Shown: positions 16,887-26,603, counted from the first letter of the stretch. The stretch: 64,000 nucleotides of DNA from Alphaproteobacteria bacterium (GCA_019245415.1 JAFARO010000003.1:372001-436000); one strand, 5' to 3'. Program-made: numbers and translations. The notes: generated by a model from the sequence alone, not told the origin.

Positions 16887-17952
16887 GCTCTCCGCCGAGA
16901 TGAAGCTCGAATACCAGCCAGATCGCAGCTGAGAACAACAGCGCTGCGGTGAGCTGGTGCGCGGCGGCGAGCTCCAGCGGCGCCTGGGCCAGCAGCGTGA
17001 CGATACCGAGTGCGACCTGGAACACGACAAGAAACGCGACCGCGCCCGATGCATTCATGGCCTGGGCGGACGGCTTCATGCTCCGTACGCGGAGTAAAAA
17101 CACAAGCGCCAATGCGAAAACGACGTAGGCTGCCATGCGATGGTCGAACTGAACCAGCCCCGGGTTTTCGAAGAAGCTGCGCCACCATGGCGTCACCGAG
17201 AAGGGGTTCTCGGGCAGCAAACGGCCGTCCATTGAAGGCCAAGTGTTGTAGATCAATCCCGCGTGCAGTCCCGCCACCAGCGCGCCCAGCAGCATTTGAA
17301 TGTAGATCAGGGCGACCACCGCCAATCCACCTATGCGAAGCATCTTCGGCGCTTCGGCTTTCCCGCTGGTCCTGCCGGAAGAACCGCGCAGGTATTCCAA
17401 GGCCGTCCACAATATCGCGCCGAGCAGCAGAATCGCGACGCCGAGATGGATCGCCAGCCGGTATTGCGAGACGCTGACGCGCGTCTCCAGACCGCTCATC
17501 ACCATCCACCATCCGACGAATCCCTGCAGTGCACCCAGCCCGAAGAGCAATGCCATGCGCGCCCAGTCGCGGCGCGCGATCACTCCGGTCCAGGCGAACG
17601 CGACAAACGGCACAAAGAATGCGATGCCGAGCAAGCGGCCCAGCAGACGGTGAGTCCATTCCCACCAGAAGATCGCCTGGAAGCCCTCGAGCGTCATGCC
17701 GCTATGTTCGAGCCGGTATTGCGGGATCCGCTGATATTTGGCGAAGGCATCGTGCCAGGCCCGATCCGAAAGCGGCGGGATCGCTCCCATGATCGGATCC
17801 CACTCGGTGATCGAAAGCCCTGAGCCTGTCAGCCGCGTAAGTCCGCCCAACGTCACCATGCAGACGACGATCGCCGCCACTGCGAACAGCCAATACGCGA
17901 CTGCGTGGCGGCTGGCGAAAAATCGGCGTGGACCTGCTAAATTGGCGGGCAT
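16852..17952 (-). CDS. ctaA: Heme A synthase, COX15/CtaA type 2
   Basis: 366 aa with eight predicted membrane helices. It oxidises the C8 methyl of heme O to a formyl group, giving heme A for cytochrome c oxidase. Conserved heme-ligand histidine contexts are visible: WWEWTHRLLGR, LAIHLGVAILL, QFDHRMAAYV and ELAAAHQLTAALL. The opening GGLTRLTGSGLSITEWDPI is diagnostic of alphaproteobacterial and mitochondrial COX15. No other cytochrome oxidase gene is in the window. Confidence 0.95.
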   Translation of the reverse strand: MPANLAGPRRFFASRHAVAYWLFAVAAIVVCMVTLGGLTRLTGSGLSITEWDPIMGAIPPLSDRAWHDAFAKYQRIPQYRLEHSGMTLEGFQAIFWWEWTHRLLGRLLGIAFFVPFVAFAWTGVIARRDWARMALLFGLGALQGFVGWWMVMSGLETRVSVSQYRLAIHLGVAILLLGAILWTALEYLRGSSGRTSGKAEAPKMLRIGGLAVVALIYIQMLLGALVAGLHAGLIYNTWPSMDGRLLPENPFSVTPWWRSFFENPGLVQFDHRMAAYVVFALALVFLLRVRSMKPSAQAMNASGAVAFLVVFQVALGIVTLLAQAPLELAAAHQLTAALLFSAAIWLVFELHLGGELKPPTPDRDRQ

Positions 17953-18041
17953 GGGCCGGTGATAGCTTGCGCCCCACAGCCATGCCAGAAGAAACTTCTG
18001 AGCGCCGCGATGCGAATTGGAATTCGATGCAGGAGCGAATC

Positions 18042-19742
18042 ATGAAACGGATTCTGTCTTTGTTCGTAGTGCTGTTCGCCGTGGGTGCCGCGCGAGCCGC
18101 CGACATGTCGGGGATGGCGATGCCCGCGATGACATTGCCGCCCATGCCGGCCCTTTATGCGGGCATTCCGGACAAGCCCGGGGCTCCGCTGTTCGAAGGT
18201 TATGGCGACCATCGTCATCCGATCTCGACCAAGAACCCGAAGACCCAGGCTTACTTCGATCAAGGCGTACGCCTGCTGTTTGCTTTCAACCATGCAGAAG
18301 CGATCCGCTCCTTCCGCGAGGCGGCACGGCTCGATCCAGACTGCGCGATGTGCTGGTGGGGCGTGTCCTTCGCACTCGGCCCCAATATCAACCTGCCGAT
18401 GCAGCCGGATGCGGCGGCGCCGGCCTGGGCGGCTCTGGAGATGGCCCGCGCTCTCGAGGCCAACGCCTCGCCCGAGGAACGGGCGTGGATCGAAGCGCTT
18501 GGCGCGCGCTACGCCAAAGAGCCGCCGGACGACCGCCATCCGCTCGACGAAGCTTTCGCAAGCGCCATGGGCAAGCTATGGCACAACCATCCTGACGATC
18601 TCGACGCCGGCGTCTTTTATTCCGAAGCGATGATGGACACCCAGCCCTGGGACTATTGGGAGGCGGACGCACAGACCTCAAAAGGTCACGGCGCTGACAT
18701 CGTCTCCACCCTGGAGACTGTGCTGAAGAAAGAGCCGCTGCATCCGGGCGCCTTGCATCTCTATATCCACGCCGTCGAGGCCTCGAGCACGCCGGAACGC
18801 GCGGAAGCGGCAGCCGACAAGCTCGAGCCGCTGATGCCCGAGGCCGGACACATCGTTCACATGCCTTCGCACATCTATTATCGCGTCGGACGTTATGAGG
18901 ACGCCGTGGAGGTCAACACCCTGGCCGCGAAGAAGGATGAGGACTACATCGCAGCGTGCCAGGCCCAGGGTTTCTACCCCCTCGCCTATTATTCGCACAA
19001 CATCCACTTCCTGTGGACGTCGTCGGAGATGCTGGGCCGTTACGCGGCGGCCAAGGATGCCTCGATGCGGCTGACCAAGGCCGCGGCAGCAGGCGTGCCC
19101 ATGGCGGCCGGTCTGCCGCCGGTGCAGCTCTATCTCTTCGTGCCCCTGATGACCGAACTCCGCTTCGGCAAATGGGACGCCGTGCTCAAACTCCCCAGGC
19201 CAAGCCCGAACCTGAAGCTCGACGTGGCGATGTCGCTCTACGCGCGCGGCTTCGCCCATGCCGCCAAGCACGACGTCAAGCATGCCGCGCGCGACCGCCA
19301 GATGCTGCAGCAGATGGTCGACCGTCACGACTTCGCGGCGATCGACGGCTTCGGCATACCGGCCACGATGATGGCACAAGTGGGCATGGCGCTGATCGAC
19401 GGAGAAGTGGCGCGCGCCCAAGGCCATCTCGACATGGCGGTCGCGTCGTTCCGAAAGGCCCGTGATATCGAGCTAACGATCCCCTACACAGAGCCGCCCT
19501 ACTGGCATCAGCCGGTAAGCCACATCCTGGGGGCTGTGCTCATGCAGGCGAAGAAGCCTGTGGAGGCCGAAGCCGTCTATCGCGACAGTCTCAAGCACTA
19601 TCGCATCGACGGCTGGGCGCTGTTCGGCCTCGCGCAGGCGCTCGATGCGCAAGGCAGGCACGGCGAGGCACAACAGGTGCGTGCCGAATATGCCAAAGTC
19701 TGGTCGGGAGCGGACGTCAAGCTGGTGTCGTCGCGATTTTGA
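18042..19742 (+). CDS. Secreted TPR-repeat protein
   Basis: 566 aa from ATG 18042 with ribosome site AGGAG. Signal peptide to about residue 19 (GAARAADMSG), then a Met/Pro-rich segment (MSGMAMPAMTLPPMPALYAG) that looks like a metal-binding region. TPR-like helices follow, first YFDQGVRLLFAFNHAEAIRSFREAARLDPDCAMCWWG, with further degenerate units to the C-terminus. The family is seen beside metal or copper genes in other bacteria (recollection, unverified). It is divergent from ctaA; a role in the periplasm is inferred, not shown. Confidence 0.8.
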   Translation: MKRILSLFVVLFAVGAARAADMSGMAMPAMTLPPMPALYAGIPDKPGAPLFEGYGDHRHPISTKNPKTQAYFDQGVRLLFAFNHAEAIRSFREAARLDPDCAMCWWGVSFALGPNINLPMQPDAAAPAWAALEMARALEANASPEERAWIEALGARYAKEPPDDRHPLDEAFASAMGKLWHNHPDDLDAGVFYSEAMMDTQPWDYWEADAQTSKGHGADIVSTLETVLKKEPLHPGALHLYIHAVEASSTPERAEAAADKLEPLMPEAGHIVHMPSHIYYRVGRYEDAVEVNTLAAKKDEDYIAACQAQGFYPLAYYSHNIHFLWTSSEMLGRYAAAKDASMRLTKAAAAGVPMAAGLPPVQLYLFVPLMTELRFGKWDAVLKLPRPSPNLKLDVAMSLYARGFAHAAKHDVKHAARDRQMLQQMVDRHDFAAIDGFGIPATMMAQVGMALIDGEVARAQGHLDMAVASFRKARDIELTIPYTEPPYWHQPVSHILGAVLMQAKKPVEAEAVYRDSLKHYRIDGWALFGLAQALDAQGRHGEAQQVRAEYAKVWSGADVKLVSSRF

Positions 19743-19819
19743 GCAACCGGACCTCGTGGCCGGAACGCGCTGGCCGTGCAAAGATTGTCCGGCATTCGAT
19801 CCCCTAAGAGATTCGGAAT

Positions 19820-20026
19820 TTGTCCCCGGGCGTGAAAAAGCTGATTGGAACGGTGCTGACGGTCGTCTGGCTGGTCATCTACGTCGTTTTCGCCGCGGGA
19901 TTCGCGCGGCTTATATTGCCGCATGCAACCTGGTATGCGGCCTTCGCCTACTACGCGATCGCGGGCACGCTGTGGATCGTTCCCATCGGTTTGATGTTGC
20001 CTTGGATGTATCGGGAATCGCGCTAA
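19820..20026 (+). CDS. DUF2842 small membrane protein
   Basis: 68 aa, two predicted helices: KKLIGTVLTVVWLVIYVVF and WYAAFAYYAIAGTLWIVPIG, ending LPWMYRESR. The KKLIGT opening and the YYAxxGxxWxxP..xxxxWM pattern match DUF2842, a family almost confined to alphaproteobacteria. The start is TTG 19820 or GTG 19832; no ATG is available. Confidence 0.78.
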   Translation: MSPGVKKLIGTVLTVVWLVIYVVFAAGFARLILPHATWYAAFAYYAIAGTLWIVPIGLMLPWMYRESR

Positions 20027-20158
20027 GCCGAAGCGGTGCCGGAGAATTCTTGGTTAATCGTGCAATCGGGCAAAACGCAGTGTTTTCCGACAGATAACCG
20101 CCATGATTGACAGCGAAACCTTAATTGTAAACTCTGGGCTGAAGGGTGGGGTCGGCCA

Positions 20159-21586
20159 ATGCAAGCCGGAAATTCTAGGCGCGGGGCACGCCGTTTTGCC
20201 GGCAGGCTAGCCGTATGCGTTTTGGCATCGGCGTTTCTCGTCGGATGTCCGTTCGGGGACGACCACTCGGCGTATCAGGTGCAGCCTGTCGCGCAGCGCT
20301 ACCCGGCGCATATCTCTCCGCCTCCCCCGCCGCCGCCGGCCGATCCGCACAGTCCGGTGGGCGATAGGGTCACCAGCTGCAGCCATAATTACTGGCCGTT
20401 CTCGCGTGACGCCGCCAAGGAGCCCAGCAACGCCAGCGAGCAGCGCATCGAGGCGTTGCGCAAACTGGCATGGCGCGGCGACTTCTTCGCCCAGATCGAA
20501 TTGGCCGATGTCTATCATGCCTCCAATTCGCTCGATGCGCCTTACCGCGACCATATCGAGGAAGCCGTCTGGCTGACGATGGCGCTCTCCAATCCCGAAG
20601 GCTTCGAGAAGATGGGGTCCTATGAAGACCTTGTCGAAAGCTGCCGGCATGCCTCCTCCCGCCGAGCAAAAGAGCATCTGCGCGATCTCATGGAAAAGAT
20701 GTCCGGCGAGGAGATCGATAAGGTGCGCGATCGCGTCACCTATATTCTGGACTGCCGCGGACCCAAGGGGCTGATCATCCTGGGCCGTGTCTATGACCGA
20801 CGCTTCGGCGATTTCGGCCAGCCGGACCGGCAGAAGACACCCGGCGCGTCGCCGTTCCAGCAAAGCAATGTCGATGCCTGGATGTTCTACTACCTTGCGG
20901 CGCGTGAGGGCGACCCGATCGCGCAGCTCTACCAGAACGACTTCGACGCCACAGTCGGCGAGATGGAGAAGTTCGCCGCCGACAAGGCCATGCGATGGGT
21001 TTCGCCTCTCGAAATCTATCCCTCAGACGGCGAAAGTTCGGCGCTGCCCCTGAGCGACGAATGCTGCGACTGTTTCGAGGGCAGCAATGAGTCCCTCGAC
21101 CGCATCGATCGCGAAGTACCCGGCCGCGTAAAGGAACATGCACTGCGCGCACTTGGTTTTCTGGGCCGTACCGGGAACTTCCACGACGCAGTCCGGCGGC
21201 TGCAGATCGCTCTGCGCGATCGATTCGAGGACGGACGTTTCTCGCCGCGCCTGCAGCTGCGCGCCGTCCAGCTTGCCGCGGTGGCCGGTTCGGCCGATGC
21301 CCAAACCGCTCTCGGGGTGATGTACGCCAAGGGCGTGGGCGTGTGCCGCGGCCAGAGCTATGCGCGCGCGGCGTACTGGTTCCGCCGGGCCGCGGCGCAG
21401 GGCTCCGCGCCCGCGATCTATGCGCTGTCACGCTATTATGACGAAGGCGTGGACGGCATAGCACCCCAGAATCTCGACAGGTCGGTGACGCTGGCCGTCG
21501 CCTCGGCGCAGGCCGGCTTCTGGCCGACGCGCGCCGAATTGGCGACGCTGCTGGCCCAGGGCGGCAAGGAAGCGAGGGAACCGTGA
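20159..21586 (+). CDS. Sel1-repeat lipoprotein
   Basis: 475 aa. Lipoprotein signal with lipobox (ASAFLVGC, Cys about residue 29), then a Pro-rich spacer. The middle (residues 80-370) is mostly helical with Cys-rich spots (DECCDCF). Two clear Sel1-like repeats lie at the C-terminus: AQTALGVMYAKGVGV, YARAAYWFRRAAAQGS and YALSRYYDEGVDG. Sel1 solenoids are protein-interaction scaffolds. The stop overlaps the GTG start of the next gene (GTGA), so the two secreted proteins are probably made together. Confidence 0.8.
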   Translation: MQAGNSRRGARRFAGRLAVCVLASAFLVGCPFGDDHSAYQVQPVAQRYPAHISPPPPPPPADPHSPVGDRVTSCSHNYWPFSRDAAKEPSNASEQRIEALRKLAWRGDFFAQIELADVYHASNSLDAPYRDHIEEAVWLTMALSNPEGFEKMGSYEDLVESCRHASSRRAKEHLRDLMEKMSGEEIDKVRDRVTYILDCRGPKGLIILGRVYDRRFGDFGQPDRQKTPGASPFQQSNVDAWMFYYLAAREGDPIAQLYQNDFDATVGEMEKFAADKAMRWVSPLEIYPSDGESSALPLSDECCDCFEGSNESLDRIDREVPGRVKEHALRALGFLGRTGNFHDAVRRLQIALRDRFEDGRFSPRLQLRAVQLAAVAGSADAQTALGVMYAKGVGVCRGQSYARAAYWFRRAAAQGSAPAIYALSRYYDEGVDGIAPQNLDRSVTLAVASAQAGFWPTRAELATLLAQGGKEAREP

Positions 21587-22887
21587 GGCGCATCGCGTTC
21601 CTGGCCGCGCTGACCTGCGCAACGATCATGGCGTCGAACTCCTTCGCCCAGTGGGGCGCCGGAACGATACCCCTGGTGCGGCCCCCTTTGAGCGACCAGA
21701 TCGAATTTTACTATCCTCACCGCCATTTCTATCCGCGCGGTCTCTTTGCCCACGACGTCCTGTTCCGCCACCCCCTGCCCTTCGATTGCGCGCGCGACCC
21801 GCGACACCTCGAGGAAGTGGTCCGTCGACTGCACGATTATGACGCGCTGGAGCTGCATGGCTCCGGCCCGGCCTGCACTCTGATCGGTCCGCTTGTCATC
21901 GATCACCCGGTGCGCCTGATCGGTTTTGGTCGAGAGGATCGAGCAAACATCGTCGCCGCGCCCGGTGGGCCGTGCATCGACGTGCTGCCTGGCGCCGAGC
22001 TGGTCATGGAACACATCCGCATTTTCTCCTATGACAACGGCCCGAAGCAGGACTGCATCCGTGCCACCGACGGAGTCTTGACGCTTCTGGATGTGGACGT
22101 CTCGTCTCCCGGCGCGACGCTGCATATGCGCGGCGGCAAGGTCGAGCTGCGCAACGCCGACATGGCGGGTGGCGGAGACGGTGCCGATCTCGTGCTGGAG
22201 GGGGCGGAGTTCGTGATTGCCGACAGCCATATCCGTGCCATCGGCGACGCGCTCGACATCCGTGCGCCGGATCGCGGCGTGGTCGCGATCGCCAACACCC
22301 ATCTGACGACGCGGGGCCGCGACAATATCGGCCTGACGCTGCGCTCGCCCAGGGACGAGAGAAGCGCTTTGGTTACGCTCGACCGTGTCTCCATCAAGGA
22401 ATTTGCAACCGGCATCGCGGCGGCGCCGCACGCGCGCGCGGTCGCATCGCAGATCCTGGTGTTCGGAAGTTACGACACGGGCATCAATCTGGAAGGCGCG
22501 GGCTTCACGCTGCTGCAGAGCGTCGTCCTGCACGGCCGCATCGGTGTCCACATGCATGGCTATGGCGCTGCCGACATCGCGGCCGGCGAGCCGCGCATCG
22601 AGGGCAACCGCATCGCTCGCGTGCAGGAGGCCGGAGTCGTCGTGGACGTCGGGACACCGGGTGCGGTGCGCGACAACAGAATCTCGGCGCGCCACTCCCG
22701 CTGCATCGTCGGAGACGGTGTGCGAGGCGACATCCGCGAAAGCCTGAACTATTGCACCGACGAGCGCGGCGAGCGCGGCTTCCTCGCCGGCGTGGGGCCG
22801 TGGTTCGTCGACCTGTTCCACGGCAACAACCATCTGATCGACCCGTGGCTCTATTCCGATGTGGTGCGTACCCCGGACGACAAGTGA
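21583..22887 (+). CDS. Secreted right-handed beta-helix protein
   Basis: 434 aa, GTG start overlapping the previous stop. Signal peptide to about residue 22 (ASNSFAQ). A conserved N-terminal YPHRHFYPRGLFAHDV part is followed by a parallel beta-helix: repeated short strands with turns of the pattern xGxxVELRNADMAGGG, GVVAIANTHL and GVVVDVGTPGAVRDNRI. Such proteins bind or cleave polysaccharides, but no catalytic signature was recognised. Coupled to the Sel1 lipoprotein; the two likely function together (inference). Confidence 0.75.
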   Translation: MRRIAFLAALTCATIMASNSFAQWGAGTIPLVRPPLSDQIEFYYPHRHFYPRGLFAHDVLFRHPLPFDCARDPRHLEEVVRRLHDYDALELHGSGPACTLIGPLVIDHPVRLIGFGREDRANIVAAPGGPCIDVLPGAELVMEHIRIFSYDNGPKQDCIRATDGVLTLLDVDVSSPGATLHMRGGKVELRNADMAGGGDGADLVLEGAEFVIADSHIRAIGDALDIRAPDRGVVAIANTHLTTRGRDNIGLTLRSPRDERSALVTLDRVSIKEFATGIAAAPHARAVASQILVFGSYDTGINLEGAGFTLLQSVVLHGRIGVHMHGYGAADIAAGEPRIEGNRIARVQEAGVVVDVGTPGAVRDNRISARHSRCIVGDGVRGDIRESLNYCTDERGERGFLAGVGPWFVDLFHGNNHLIDPWLYSDVVRTPDDK

Positions 22888-22902
22888 AGCGGGCTAAGGG
22901 AT

Positions 22903-24165
22903 TCAATCCCCAAGCTTGAGCGCTTTGCCGTCGATCGGATGACCGGCCTGCAAGCCGAGCAGCGTCATCACCGTGGGATGGATGTCGATCATGTCTAGGC
23001 GCTGGATCTCATGCGGGATCACCCCCGCGCCCCAGGCATAGAAGATTCCGTGCATCTGGACGATGGCGGGATCGTAGCCATGGGTGGCCTTCAATCCGCC
23101 CATGAACGGCGTGAAGATGGCCGGCCAGATGCGATTGACGCCCAGTGCATTGGCCCACCACGGCATCACTTCGGGCCCTACCACCCAATAAGGCGGATTG
23201 GCCACCAGCATGAGATCGCCCGAACGCGGGCCGCTGCCGAGATGTGCGAACGGCGGATAATGCCCCTTGGTGTAGATCTTGAACGCATAGGAATAAGCGC
23301 TGAGCGCCCTCTGCACGCGAGCCGCGCTCTCCCCCTTGTCGAGGTAGAGGAATGCCGTGGCGCCGTCCGACGCCTGACGCGCATGGATGTCGTATTCGTT
23401 CATCAGCCGACCGAGATTGATCACCGGTCCGACATCCATCATGCCATGATCCGTGCCGACGACGAGCGTACCCTCGCGACCTTGGGGCATGGAGCGGATC
23501 GCGGCCATCAAGCGGCCGACGATCGCATCGCAACGGCGAACCGCTTCCTGAGTCCTCGCGCCGGAGACCCCGTCGTAATGGGCGACGTCGTCGGGGATGT
23601 TGAAATAGAGCGCGATCAGCCGCGGATGATCCGCTTTGGTCTCGTGCAGCAGCGCGACCGCGCGGTTTACGATGGTCTCGTCGTCCTCGCGCTGCTTCCA
23701 CGGCACTTCCGGATTGACGAAGCTCGCCAGCCGGCCCCGTCGGGTGGACCAGCGGTCGATCCAGTTGAATACCGCGCTCCTGGCGCCCTGGTGCTCTGCC
23801 GCTTCCCACATCGTCTCGCAGCCGGTGCGCCAGTCCGCGTCGTCTTCATGGCGGCCGTTGGCGAACAAACCGCGCTTGGGGTCGTAGAAGACGTTGGAGA
23901 CGATGCCGTGGTGCTCCGGCCAGCAGCCCGTCGCAAAGGTCGTGTGATTGATCAGCGAAATGGTGGGAAATGCGGGCACCAGATGCCGTGACCAGGCGCC
24001 TTCGCGCTTCAGCCGGTCGAAATTGGGCGTGCCGCGGGTCGCGTCCAGTTCCGCCGGAGCGAAGCCGTCGAACAGCACGACCACGACCGTGCGCTCGGAC
24101 CCGGCGGCGCTTGCCGGCGTCGCCAGCGTCAGAAACGCCAGCAGCACCGCCAACCAGATTTTCAT
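22903..24165 (-). CDS. Secreted NPP-type phosphodiesterase
   Basis: 420 aa with a signal peptide to residue 20. Alkaline-phosphatase superfamily, nucleotide pyrophosphatase/phosphodiesterase branch. Zinc-ligand and nucleophile positions are visible: LFDGF (Asp33), the nucleophile in FPTIS (Thr68), the TGCWPEHHGIVSN stretch, PDDVAHYDG and GTDHGM. These enzymes cleave nucleotide or lysophospholipid phosphodiesters in the periplasm. It is on the same strand as the aspartic protease gene, 13 bp downstream of it, and convergent with the beta-helix gene. Confidence 0.88.
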   Translation of the reverse strand: MKIWLAVLLAFLTLATPASAAGSERTVVVVLFDGFAPAELDATRGTPNFDRLKREGAWSRHLVPAFPTISLINHTTFATGCWPEHHGIVSNVFYDPKRGLFANGRHEDDADWRTGCETMWEAAEHQGARSAVFNWIDRWSTRRGRLASFVNPEVPWKQREDDETIVNRAVALLHETKADHPRLIALYFNIPDDVAHYDGVSGARTQEAVRRCDAIVGRLMAAIRSMPQGREGTLVVGTDHGMMDVGPVINLGRLMNEYDIHARQASDGATAFLYLDKGESAARVQRALSAYSYAFKIYTKGHYPPFAHLGSGPRSGDLMLVANPPYWVVGPEVMPWWANALGVNRIWPAIFTPFMGGLKATHGYDPAIVQMHGIFYAWGAGVIPHEIQRLDMIDIHPTVMTLLGLQAGHPIDGKALKLGD

Positions 24166-24178
24166 TGGAATCCCTGCC

Positions 24179-25186
24179 TCAGTGTTGATCCACAGGCGTG
24201 ATGTAGATTTTGCGCTCCTTGTAGGCGATGTAGACGTGGAGCTTGCTCAACACGTTCATGCCCAGAATGAATTCCTCCGGCCTGAAATTGTCGCCGTAGA
24301 TGGGATCATCGCGCGATTTCTCGGAATGCGACATGCGATAGGCTTGTTCCATCAACGGCGGCAGAATGTCGACAAGCGGGTTTTGTACCGCAAGCCCTCC
24401 GAAAGAAAGCGATCCGAATTGCTTCCGAAAGGCAGGGAAACCCTCAGCCGCGTAGGGCGACGCGACAACACCGGGAGAATGTTCATCTAAGGCGAATATC
24501 TGAACCGCCGGCTTCTTCATCAGCCAAGACCCTGCCGAGCCTGTGTCCAACATGGTCTCGACCGTGTGACCATCCAGAGTCATGTCCAGGTCGATGTGAG
24601 GATCGCCCCCGATTCGGCCATTCATGAACCGGAATGGCAATTCCGCATGTCCGCCCTGAGTCCAATAGACGACCTTTCCAGCACAATGATCTTGAGAAAA
24701 CAGGTTCATTTTCTTCGAAGCGAAATCAAGTTCGACGTCGAATAAGCTCAGTAAATCCGGTGCCAGAAAACCTGCTATGCGATCCGCCTCAGGAGAGGGC
24801 GGTGCCTTGTCTCCGACTGGGCTCAATACCTTTTCGATGGCGATATGAAAGTCTTTTAGCTCGACTTGGCCCAGCTTAAGCGATGCGATATTGGCAGCGG
24901 CCATGCTGATCTTGCCCGCAGAACCGTAGATGTCCCCATGAACGGGAACCTCTTCGAGATTCAGCGCCTTCGCAATTTGATCGTGCGTCGCGGTGTAAAC
25001 CCCGCCCGTGTCGACCAGGAATTCGAAGGATTTGCCGTTCAACGACACCGGCACCGCAAAGCGGCCATCCGGCAGCATCGTCATGTCGAGCGAGGCCATC
25101 AGGCCCAGGTTGCACGTCTCGGCGTGTAAACCCTCGCCAAGCACGATGGCGAGCGCGGCCGCGGCCGCCCAAGTCCGAAACTGCAT
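24179..25186 (-). CDS. Secreted aspartic protease with two DTG motifs
   Basis: 335 aa with a signal peptide to about residue 22. Two retropepsin-like active-site motifs lie in one chain: FLVDTGG (Asp59) and TMLDTGSAGS (Asp214), each followed by strand-rich segments. This is a pepsin-like double-lobe layout rather than the single-lobe retropepsin dimers common in bacteria. Two Cys near the N-terminus and one at about 168 could form disulfides. By eye its third-position GC is lower than its neighbours'. The NPP gene follows after 13 bp. Confidence 0.8.
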   Translation of the reverse strand: MQFRTWAAAAALAIVLGEGLHAETCNLGLMASLDMTMLPDGRFAVPVSLNGKSFEFLVDTGGVYTATHDQIAKALNLEEVPVHGDIYGSAGKISMAAANIASLKLGQVELKDFHIAIEKVLSPVGDKAPPSPEADRIAGFLAPDLLSLFDVELDFASKKMNLFSQDHCAGKVVYWTQGGHAELPFRFMNGRIGGDPHIDLDMTLDGHTVETMLDTGSAGSWLMKKPAVQIFALDEHSPGVVASPYAAEGFPAFRKQFGSLSFGGLAVQNPLVDILPPLMEQAYRMSHSEKSRDDPIYGDNFRPEEFILGMNVLSKLHVYIAYKERKIYITPVDQH

Positions 25187-25242
25187 GACCCACCCCCTGG
25201 GGCGAAATCATGCCGCCGAACCCACTGCGGATCAATGCGAAA

Positions 25243-25830
25243 TCAGGCCACCGGAAACGCCTTGGCCAACGTGGCGCCGCAGGCCTGGATGGCGGCCACC
25301 AGGCCTTCCGCGCGGCCGCGGGCTCGCATTGTGCCGGTGGCGGCGCGGACGATGTCGGACCAGCGCTGTTCCGGCACAGCCGCATGGGCGTCGCGGCTGG
25401 CAATGATTTCCAGATGCCGTTCGGCGAGAGAAACGTAAAGCATCAGGCCGGGCGTTCCGCCCGGATGCGCCAGAACCTGCGCGGCGAACGCCCGCCCGGC
25501 GGCATGGGCGAGCGCCATACGCTTGAAATGCGGCGGTACCAAACGCACGCGGATCGGCCACCAATCGAAGACGAGGCTGAGCGTCACGAACAGCCCGGCG
25601 TCGACGGCGAAGCCGAGCGCCAGGCTCCAATGGGGTCTTGCGATGGCGAGCACGCCGGTCGCGACAAGCGCCGCGATCGCGGCCCAGACCACCGGGAACC
25701 AGCTGTAGTGATCGCTGGCGGGTGCCGCGACCAGGCTGAAATGGGCGCGCGTGCCATGCCGCGCCTCTTCCACGGCCGCACGGATGCGCTCGCGCTCGCC
25801 GGCAGAAAACAGATGCAGCGGATCTACCAA
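25243..25830 (-). CDS. TPM-domain membrane protein
   Basis: 195 aa. No ATG fits; the best start is TTG 25830 (LVDPLHLFSAGERERIRAAVEEA), which overlaps the stop of the upstream TPM gene and has GGAGGAGG 12 bases before it. The protein begins like a TPM domain, has two membrane helices (residues 45-90), then a second TPM-like half (GLMLYVSLAERHLEII, then ATGTMRARGRAEGLVAAIQACG). It differs from its neighbour by lacking a signal peptide and the Gly-rich tail. Confidence 0.75.
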   Translation of the reverse strand: MVDPLHLFSAGERERIRAAVEEARHGTRAHFSLVAAPASDHYSWFPVVWAAIAALVATGVLAIARPHWSLALGFAVDAGLFVTLSLVFDWWPIRVRLVPPHFKRMALAHAAGRAFAAQVLAHPGGTPGLMLYVSLAERHLEIIASRDAHAAVPEQRWSDIVRAATGTMRARGRAEGLVAAIQACGATLAKAFPVA

Positions 25831-26603
25831 CTTCCCGACGCGCCTCCTCCGCCGAACGAACCGCCGCCGCCAGAGAATCCCCCACCGCCGAAGCTTCCGC
25901 CGCCACCCCAATTGCTGCGCCCGCCGCCCCCCCAACCTCCGCCCCAGCCGCCCATGAACAGCATCGGCCAGAAGAACGAGCGGCCGGCGAAGAAAAATAT
26001 GATTGCGAAGATGATCAGCGCGGTGATGAAGCCCGGCGGCGAATGATCCTGCTCGCTCTGGATCTTGTCGTAGTCGGGCGCGCTGAAATCAGTGTTCCCG
26101 AGCGTCGCCAGCACCGCCTTGGTGCCGGCGAGAACGCCCTTGTCGTAATCGCCATTGCGGAACTCGGGCAGCATGGCACGATCGATGATGATGCGGCTCT
26201 TGGCATCGGTGAGATCGCCCTCGAGCCCGTAGCCCACCTCGATGCGCACCTTGTGCTCGTTGGGCGCAACGATGATCAGCGCGCCATTGTCCTTGCCCTT
26301 CTGTCCGATGCCCCAGGCACGGCCGAGCTGATAGCCGAAATCCTCGATGGTGGTGCCTTCGAGGGATGTCAGCGTCACGACTACGATCTGCCGGCTGTCG
26401 AATTTCTGTTCGTCCTTGGCGAGGATTCCGTCGAGCTCCTGTTTCGTCGCGTCGGAGAGCACGCCGGCGCCATCGACCACCCGGCCGGTGAGCGGCGGAT
26501 AGCTCAGCGCCGCGTGCGCCTGCGTCAACCCCAGCCAGCCCAGCGTGACAAGGCCGGTGAGGACGCACAGCGCGCGCAACAGGAGGCGATGCGCCAGATC
26601 CAT
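25824..26603 (-). CDS. TPM-domain protein, YgcG family
   Basis: 259 aa: signal peptide (to about residue 32), a TPM domain (LTGRVVDGAGVLSDATKQELDGILA, QIVVVTLTSLEGTTIEDFGYQLGR, ALIIVAPNEHKVRIEVGYGLEG), one membrane helix (ALIIFAIIFFFAGRSFF), and a Gly-rich tail of GGGGSF repeats ending GSW. TPM proteins pair with LemA in membrane quality-control or photosystem-repair roles in other organisms. Middle gene of lemA-TPM-TPM. Confidence 0.9.
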   Translation of the reverse strand: MDLAHRLLLRALCVLTGLVTLGWLGLTQAHAALSYPPLTGRVVDGAGVLSDATKQELDGILAKDEQKFDSRQIVVVTLTSLEGTTIEDFGYQLGRAWGIGQKGKDNGALIIVAPNEHKVRIEVGYGLEGDLTDAKSRIIIDRAMLPEFRNGDYDKGVLAGTKAVLATLGNTDFSAPDYDKIQSEQDHSPPGFITALIIFAIIFFFAGRSFFWPMLFMGGWGGGWGGGGRSNWGGGGSFGGGGFSGGGGSFGGGGASGSW

